Translations under genes and position numbers: made by a program | Notes under the pieces: generated by a model | Seen by the model: the letters and a program-made list of their open reading frames with translations, nothing else | The model's database searches: none | What the model was told of the DNA's origin: nothing | In this document: one piece after another, positions 58,051-64,000 of the stretch | Position numbering within the stretch: the first letter of the stretch is position 1 | Layout: the number at the start of each line of letters is the position of its first letter | Source of the DNA: Tragulus kanchil | Taxonomy: Eukaryota; Chordata; Mammalia; Artiodactyla; Tragulidae | NCBI GenBank assembly: GCA_022376925.1 | Contig: JAIOJX010000004.1 | Coordinates: forward strand, 6,820,001-6,884,000 | Direction of reading: 5' to 3' | Length of the DNA stretch: 64,000 nt

Positions 58051-58230
58051 ATTATTAATATATTGATGTATAATACTATGATAATATGTATTTACACAAT
58101 TGTATTCATGATTATTAATATATTGTTGCATAATACTATGATAATATATATTTATATGATTGTCTTCATGGTTATTCATATATTTTTGTATAATACTATG
58201 ATAATATGTATTTGTCTAATTGTCTTCATG
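58051..58230. repeat. 60-bp minisatellite, three units
   Basis: Units 58051-58110, 58111-58170 and 58171-58230 align without gaps. The core taatactatgataatat recurs exactly 60 bp apart (58071, 58131, 58191). Because 60 is divisible by 3, a 140-codon frame (57973-58395) stays open and reads a hydrophobic 20-residue repeat. I do not take it for a gene. Confidence 0.93.
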
Positions 58231-58591
58231 GTAAAACAAATGATGGGGCTAGAAGTAGATCACTTGTCCCTTTCTCTCGTCTCCTCCCAGCTCACAATGC
58301 TTGCCTCTCTTAATAACCAACATTGTCTTGGATCTGAAGTCTTAATGTATTCAAACCCCAGCACAATCTTCTTTGGAGATATAGACTTTTCCTAGAAAAT
58401 TTTAGTCAGCCCACCACAGTCACTCTGCTTTCTGTCATAATGTCACTTGCCCTGGGCAGGTGTAGAATCCTTACCCTTCTTGTACTATGTCATTTTGTTT
58501 GGAGTGGTGTTTATCACATGACTTTGAGAAAGGCCAGCAAGTTTCAGGAATATGCACAAATATTTGTAGGTGTGTAATTGCTATGGATTCC

Positions 58592-59085
58592 ATTGTTGCT
58601 GTTGTTTAGTCACTAAGTCGTCTGCAACTCTTCTTTTGTTTGTTTGCCTCTAAGTCATCATTTATTTTTCATCCATCTTGACTATTCTTTGACCTGTGTG
58701 GACCTCCCATCATAGTGGCCTCTCTCATTGCAGAGTGCTAGCTCTGAGTGCATGGACTCCAGAGTCCTGGCTTGTAATTGGACACACTGGCCCAGCCATT
58801 CCTTGGCATGTGGGATCTTCCTGGGCCAAGGATCGACCAAGTGCCTCTTGCACTGCAGGGCGAACTCTTTACCCACTGGACCACCAGAGAAGCCCTTATC
58901 TCTAGCTCTGTTGTGACCCCATGGACTAGAGCCCACCAAGGTCCTCTGTCCGTGGGATTCTCCAGGCAAGAATACTCAAGTGGGTTGCCATTTCTTCCTC
59001 CAGAGGATCTTCCTGGCCCAGGGAAGAATTGGTATCTCCTGCATTGGCAGGCATTTTCTTCACCACTGAGTTATCAGGCAAGCTG
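58592..59085 (-). mobile_element. Bov-tA, antisense, split by a long CHR-type SINE (D16 left arm)
   Basis: The Bov-tA tail side at 58592-58633 (gttgtttagtcactaagtcg) and its remainder at 58898-59085 (ctctgttgtgaccccatgga to 'cactgagttatcaggcaagc') are parts of one element. It is interrupted by a long CHR-type SINE. Confidence 0.8.
58634..58897 (-). mobile_element. long CHR-type SINE, antisense, inside Bov-tA (D16 left arm)
   Basis: 'ttttcatccatcttgactat', 'ctcccatcatagtggcctct', 'tcctgggccaaggatcgacc' and 'gaccaccagagaagccctt' are in antisense family order. An older copy without the C-rich tail. Confidence 0.83.
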
Positions 59086-59504
59086 TGTGGATGATATTAC
59101 TTATATTTTCTATCTCTTGATGTTTTCACATGAGCCTCTGAAGTTCTTAGTTTTAATCTTAATTTGCTTCATTTTTCATATTGGGTAACTTTTATTGACA
59201 TTCTACTTCAGAAAATCATATTTAGAAGATGATTTATCTTCAATTTCATGGATTCCCTCCTTTCTAATATCTCCAATCTGCTTCCAGAGACTTTTCAAGG
59301 AAACTTTCATTTCAATTGCTTTAGTTTTAAAACTTTTATTCTTTAATTCAGTTTTTGTTTTTCTGCCTAGTTTTCCTCTTTATTCATTATGATATGATTT
59401 TTGTTATTCTGGCATGTAGATTTAATTGATGCTTTCGAGTCCTTGCCTGCTAATTCCAACATCTTGTTCAGGGTCAGTAACTATTGACCACATTTTCTCT
59501 TGAC
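59086..59504 (-). mobile_element. old L1-like sequence, antisense (D16 left arm)
   Basis: 'ccttgcctgctaattccaac' followed by 'atcttgttcagggtcagtaa' resembles an ancient L1-associated segment. It continues past the right arm at 60666 ('aatcaaattttcttgcttct'). Confidence 0.45.
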
Positions 59505-59750
59505 TGTATTCAAACCCCAGCACAATCTTCTTTGGAGATATAGACTTTTCCTAGAAAATTTTAGTCAGCCCACCACAGTCACTCTGCTTTCTGTCATAAT
59601 GTCACTTGCCCTGGGCAGGTGTAGAATCCTTACCCTTCTTGTACTATGTCATTTTGTTTGGAGTGGTGTTTATCACATGACTTTGAGAAAGGCCAGCAAG
59701 TTTCAGGAATATGCACAAATATTTGTAGGTGTGTAATTGCTATGGATTCC

Positions 59751-60244
59751 ATTGTTGCTGTTGTTTAGTCACTAAGTCGTCTGCAACTCTTCTTTTGTTT
59801 GTTTGCCTCTAAGTCATCATTTATTTTTCATCCATCTTGACTATTCTTTGACCTGTGTGGACCTCCCATCATAGTGGCCTCTCTCATTGCAGAGTGCTAG
59901 CTCTGAGTGCATGGACTCCAGAGTCCTGGCTTGTAATTGGACACACTGGCCCAGCCATTCCTTGGCATGTGGGATCTTCCTGGGCCAAGGATCGACCAAG
60001 TGCCTCTTGCACTGCAGGGCGAACTCTTTACCCACTGGACCACCAGAGAAGCCCTTATCTCTAGCTCTGTTGTGACCCCATGGACTAGAGCCCACCAAGG
60101 TCCTCTGTCCGTGGGATTCTCCAGGCAAGAATACTCAAGTGGGTTGCCATTTCTTCCTCCAGAGGATCTTCCTGGCCCAGGGAAGAATTGGTATCTCCTG
60201 CATTGGCAGGCATTTTCTTCACCACTGAGTTATCAGGCAAGCTG
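59751..60244 (-). mobile_element. Bov-tA with nested long CHR-type SINE (D16 right arm)
   Basis: D16 duplicate of 58592-59085. The nested SINE is at 59793-60056. Confidence 0.82.
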
Positions 60245-60665
60245 TGTGGATGATATTACTTATATTTTCTATCTCTTGATGTTTTCACATGAGCCTCTGA
60301 AGTTCTTAGTTTTAATCTTAATTTGCTTCATTTTTCATATTGGGTAACTTTTATTGACATTCTACTTCAGAAAATCATATTTAGAAGATGATTTATCTTC
60401 AATTTCATGGATTCCCTCCTTTCTAATATCTCCAATCTGCTTCCAGAGACTTTTCAAGGAAACTTTCATTTCAATTGCTTTAGTTTTAAAACTTTTATTC
60501 TTTAATTCAGTTTTTGTTTTTCTGCCTAGTTTTCCTCTTTATTCATTATGATATGATTTTTGTTATTCTGGCATGTAGATTTAATTGATGCTTTCGAGTC
60601 CTTGCCTGCTAATTCCAACATCTTGTTCAGGGTCAGTAACTATTGACCACATTTTCTCTTGACTG

Positions 60666-61627
60666 AATCAAATTTTCTTGCTTCTTTGTGAGTCTATTAA
60701 CTTATTATTTTATGCTGTATATTGTGGATGAGACATTATAGAGACTGCTGACTGAAAAACACAACATGAGTTGCAGATTAAGTTTTAATTGGGGCAATAT
60801 GAGGATTGGAACTTAGGAGACAGCACCTCAGATAGCTCTGAGAAACTGTTCCAGAGAAGTAGGGAGGAAGGTCAGTGTGTATGTCATTTGGGAAAGGGGG
60901 AGTACATGCAATTAAGCATGTTTATTTTTTAGAAAGTTTTTTGCTGGTCTTGTGAAGCTGCTGCTAGTCACAAGAAACTGTCATCACCATGAAGGATTTT
61001 AGTGCTTTTCTAGATATAAGGAGACACAAGAAGAATTTATGTTTGGGCTCATAAAATCAGCTCCAGAGAATATCTAGCTGTCTGAAGACCTGACCTTCCA
61101 GTTTTCTCAGGGCACAGAATGCTTCATTTCTGCTCTCCACAGTAAACTTCTTCAGGAGGTGTCGAAGGTCAGCAGCTGCAACAGGACATGGTTTAATCCT
61201 TGGAGAGGTAGATGACTAGCTCCCATGGCAAGTGCCAATTTGTGGTTGAAAAGACTATGATTCTTTTTTCTTTTAAAGAGTGTTTATTTTTAAGTAGGCA
61301 TCCGCTTAAGCACCAAACTGCACTCCTTGCAGTGGGTTCAAGTGGTGATTTCTGCTCAGTTCCTTCTATCTTGTAGCTATTGCTTTATACCATGAGTCTA
61401 GGTTTTGCCAGGCACTGTTCCTGGATAAGTGAATGATTTGTGTGGTATCCATATACAGAGTTAGGGACTTTCTTCTTTCCTAGATTTTTTCCCACTTCAT
61501 TGTGTAGCTGCTCTGTCAGCCCTAAACTCCATCATCTAACTTATTTCATTATGGCTATGCTAATACTGCTTATATTTTCTACATCCCATTTCCCTGAAAA
61601 TTATAAAATGCCCACAGGCACAAAGTT
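60666..61627. other. mostly unannotated sequence
   Basis: The first ~120 bases probably continue the old L1-like block. No element recognised beyond that. Confidence 0.35.
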
Positions 61628-61950
61628 TATTGTCGGTGAATCTTATCCAAGTTTCCTTCTTTCAGTGGCCACTTTCCTCCCCACACCCCCAACTTTTTGT
61701 TGTCCTCTGGGCCTGTTTTGTCCAATGTTTATAATTGTCATCTCTGGCAGTGTTAGTAACATATAAGCATCATTGCCCTTGTAGAAAGTAGCATTTGAGG
61801 AGATAGATACATTCAACTTGCAAGAACAGTACCATTCTATAGAAATAGAGTATAATGTAATATAACATAATATATAATATAATACAACCTTCATAATTAA
61901 AACTATTCTACTAGTCACATAAAAAAAAGTAAAAAGAAATAGGGAAATAT

Positions 61951-62276
61951 AGGGCTTCCCCTGGTGGTCCAGTGGGTAAGGACACCGCCTTGCTGTGCAA
62001 GGGGCGCCAGTTCGAGCCCTGGCCTGGGAAGATCCCACGTGCCGCGGAGCTGGAGCGATGTGTCCAATCAACGAGCCCGAGCTCTGGAGCGCATGCGCCC
62101 AGAGCCGGTGCTCTGCGACGACAGACGCCACCGCGATGGGAGACCCACAGGAGCCAAAGAACAAACAGATGAAAATAGAGAAATGAAAGACCAATAGAAG
62201 TGGCCCGCCCGCCCCCCTCCCTCCCCAACCCGACCCCCGCCCAAAATAAATAAATAAATAAATCTTTAAAAAATAG
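61951..62276 (+). mobile_element. full-length young long CHR-type SINE (D17 left arm)
   Basis: Head gggcttcccctggtggtcca, B-box-like gccagttcgagccctggcc, body gagctctggagcgcatgcgc, C-rich tail block 62203-62242, then (AAAT)n and tct. Target-site duplication of 20 bp with one mismatch: aaaaagaaatagggaaatat (61931-61950) and aaaaagaaatggggaaatat (62277-62296). Confidence 0.93.
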
Positions 62277-62317
62277 AAAAAGAAATGGGGAAATATGATT
62301 TTATTTAGCCTAATGTA

Positions 62318-62505
62318 TCCATACATTGCAGGAGACATGGGCTCAATCCCTGGGTTGGGAAGATTCCCTAGAGAAGGAAATGGTAACCCACTCCAGTATT
62401 CATGCCTGGAGAATCCCATGGACAGAGGAGCCTGGCCCAGTGGGTTACAGTCCATGGGGTCGCAAAGAGAGGAATATAATTTGGTGACTAAACAACAACA
62501 ATCCA
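62318..62505 (+). mobile_element. Bov-tA SINE, sense (D17 left arm)
   Basis: 'cattgcaggagacatgggct', 'gagaaggaaatggtaaccca', 'gagaatcccatggacagagg', 'cagtccatggggtcgcaaag' and 'actaaacaacaacaa'. The tRNA-like head is partly degraded. Confidence 0.9.
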
Positions 62506-63061
62506 AACATTACCATTTCAACAAATAATCAACATAAAACTAACAGTAAGATGCTTTTTATTTTCATTTGTTAAGTCTTTGAAATCTAGTGTGTTTGTAC
62601 TTTTGGTACAGCTCCATATAAATGCTAAATTTATAACAGTTAAAGACAAATGTAGTATAATTGTATTCATAGTTTTTTTAAATGTAAAAGGATTTTATAC
62701 TTTTTTTTTTAAGCAGGTGTAGCCACTGTGGAAAACAGTATTGTCGGTGAATCTTATCCAAGTTTCCTTCTTTCAGTGGCCACTTTCCTCCCCACACCCC
62801 CAACTTTTTGTTGTCCTCTGGGCCTGTTTTGTCCAATGTTTATAATTGTCATCTCTGGCAGTGTTAGTAACATATAAGCATCATTGCCCTTGTAGAAAGT
62901 AGCATTTGAGGAGATAGATACATTCAACTTGCAAGAACAGTACCATTCTATAGAAATAGAGTATAATGTAATATAACATAATATATAATATAATACAACC
63001 TTCATAATTAAAACTATTCTACTAGTCACATAAAAAAAAGTAAAAAGAAATAGGGAAATAT

Positions 63062-63387
63062 AGGGCTTCCCCTGGTGGTCCAGTGGGTAAGGACACCGCC
63101 TTGCTGTGCAAGGGGCGCCAGTTCGAGCCCTGGCCTGGGAAGATCCCACGTGCCGCGGAGCTGGAGCGATGTGTCCAATCAACGAGCCCGAGCTCTGGAG
63201 CGCATGCGCCCAGAGCCGGTGCTCTGCGACGACAGACGCCACCGCGATGGGAGACCCACAGGAGCCAAAGAACAAACAGATGAAAATAGAGAAATGAAAG
63301 ACCAATAGAAGTGGCCCGCCCGCTCCCCTCCCTCCCCAACCCGACCCCCGCCCAAAATAAATAAATAAATAAATCTTTAAAAAATAG
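63062..63387 (+). mobile_element. long CHR-type SINE (D17 right arm)
   Basis: D17 duplicate of 61951-62276, with one base changed in the C-rich block. Confidence 0.93.
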
Positions 63388-63428
63388 AAAAAGAAATGGG
63401 GAAATATGATTTTATTTAGCCTAATGTA

Positions 63429-63616
63429 TCCATACATTGCAGGAGACATGGGCTCAATCCCTGGGTTGGGAAGATTCCCTAGAGAAGGAAATGGTAACCC
63501 ACTCCAGTATTCATGCCTGGAGAATCCCATGGACAGAGGAGCCTGGCCCAGTGGGTTACAGTCCATGGGGTCGCAAAGAGAGGAATATAATTTGGTGACT
63601 AAACAACAACAATCCA
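63429..63616 (+). mobile_element. Bov-tA SINE, sense (D17 right arm)
   Basis: D17 duplicate of 62318-62505. Confidence 0.9.
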
Positions 63617-63823
63617 AACATTACCATTTCAACAAATAATCAACATAAAACTAACAGTAAGATGCTTTTTATTTTCATTTGTTAAGTCTTTGAAATCTAG
63701 TGTGTTTGTACTTTTGGTACAGCTCCATATAAATGCTAAATTTATAACAGTTAAAGACAAATGTAGTATAATTGTATTCATAGTTTTTTTAAATGTAAAA
63801 GGATTTTATACTTTTTTTTTTTA

Positions 63824-64000
63824 AGCAGGTGTAGCCACTGTGGAAAACAGTATGGAGGTTTCTCAAAAAACTAAAAATAGAACAACCATATGACCCAGTA
63901 ATTCCACTCTTGCATATAGATCTGGAAGCAATGTAACTGTCCACCGACAGGTGAAGGGATAAAGATGATATGATATATATAGTCATAGCACTACTACTCA
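63824..64000 (+). mobile_element. L1 ORF2 C-terminal region, sense, runs off the window
   Basis: gtgtagccactgtggaaaac, 'ggaggtttctcaaaaaacta', 'catatgacccagtaattcca' and 'aagggataaagatgatatga' are sense L1 ORF2 near its 3' end, with an internal deletion between 63918 and 63925. Its first 29 bases also occur at 62713-62741, where D17 cuts it. Confidence 0.8.

Larger units (their letters stand above)
58346..60665. repeat. direct duplication D16 (unit 1159 bp)
   Basis: The unit 58346-59504 is repeated at 59505-60663, with tg at left edge, junction and right edge. I found no difference between the arms. Three sets of identical frames are duplicates of SINE and LINE sequence. Confidence 0.97.
61628..63853. 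repeat. direct duplication D17 (unit 1111 bp)
   Basis: The unit 61628-62738 is repeated at 62739-63850, with tat at all three edges. Differences: one C/T in the SINE C-rich block (62213/63324) and one extra T in a T run (62701/63812). Two identical-length 287-codon reverse frames come from the SINEs and are not genes. Confidence 0.96.

Noticed and set aside
57973..58395. 140-codon frame with hydrophobic repeats as a membrane protein
   Set aside because: The repeat comes from a 60-bp AT-rich minisatellite. No start context, exon structure or family support.
61643..62506. 287-codon reverse open frame
   Set aside because: It is made of antisense long CHR-type SINE, Bov-tA and AT-rich sequence, and recurs only as the D17 duplicate at 62754-63617. 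No protein family.
3557..63853. Regular direct repeats as a CRISPR-like or satellite array
   Set aside because: Each pair has a different sequence and the pairs are kilobases apart. There is no common repeat unit or spacer structure.

Overview
The window reads as non-coding nuclear DNA from a ruminant artiodactyl. The evidence is its repeat content. Bov-tA SINEs, BovB LINE fragments and CHR-type tRNA-Glu SINEs occur together with old L1, MIR, L2, MaLR LTR, MER5A-like and Tigger-like remnants found across mammals. I see no exon, promoter, tRNA, rRNA or CRISPR array that I can support. The longer open frames are translations of SINE, LINE or duplicated sequence. Species is not determined. The Bov-tA and BovB copies here look old and mutated, while a long CHR-type SINE with an unusual 3' tail is the youngest family. 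That would fit a lineage other than cattle, sheep or goat, but this is weak inference.

The dominant structure is a series of 17 direct head-to-tail duplications. Each unit is about 1.05-1.25 kb, nearly identical, with its second arm 0-46 bp after the first. They start near 3557, 9998, 13244, 16209, 22001, 25593, 29616, 31508, 34463, 37097, 39011, 42763, 46304, 48391, 54178, 58346 and 61628. Three pairs are chained, so short segments occur three times (30-33 kb, 38-40.5 kb, 47-50 kb). Together they add about 19 kb, or 30% of the window. They cut through SINEs, LINEs and LTRs without regard to element boundaries. The left arm continues its left flank and the right arm continues its right flank, and bases beside several junctions look like eroded copies of the flanks. 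Overlapping contig or gap-fill ends that were never merged explain this best. A real burst of local tandem duplication is the alternative.

Layout: 0-3.5 kb, sparse repeats (BovB, MIR, L1 with a nested Bov-tA). 3.2-6.7 kb, an old L1 3' region carrying a MaLR LTR, duplicated. 6.7-10 kb, Bov-tA, two MIRs, L2. 10-18.4 kb, three duplications with CHR-1, BovB, L1 and long CHR SINEs. 18.4-25.1 kb, a MaLR LTR split by an L1 with a clean target-site duplication, then a second L1 type with an intact ORF2 C-terminus, an old L1 that is duplicated, and a full-length young SINE. 25-34 kb, SINE-rich with chained duplications. 34-45 kb, low in young repeats, with an LTR-like element, old L1, a compound Bov-tA and CHR-2. 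46-50.6 kb, an antisense BovB with chained duplications. 50.6-54 kb, largely unannotated. 54-64 kb, old L1 with several SINE-in-SINE insertions, a 60-bp minisatellite and the last two duplications.

Nothing here works as a gene system. The two points most worth follow-up are the duplication pattern (probably technical) and the young CHR-derived SINE subfamily with an extended, C-rich 3' tail.
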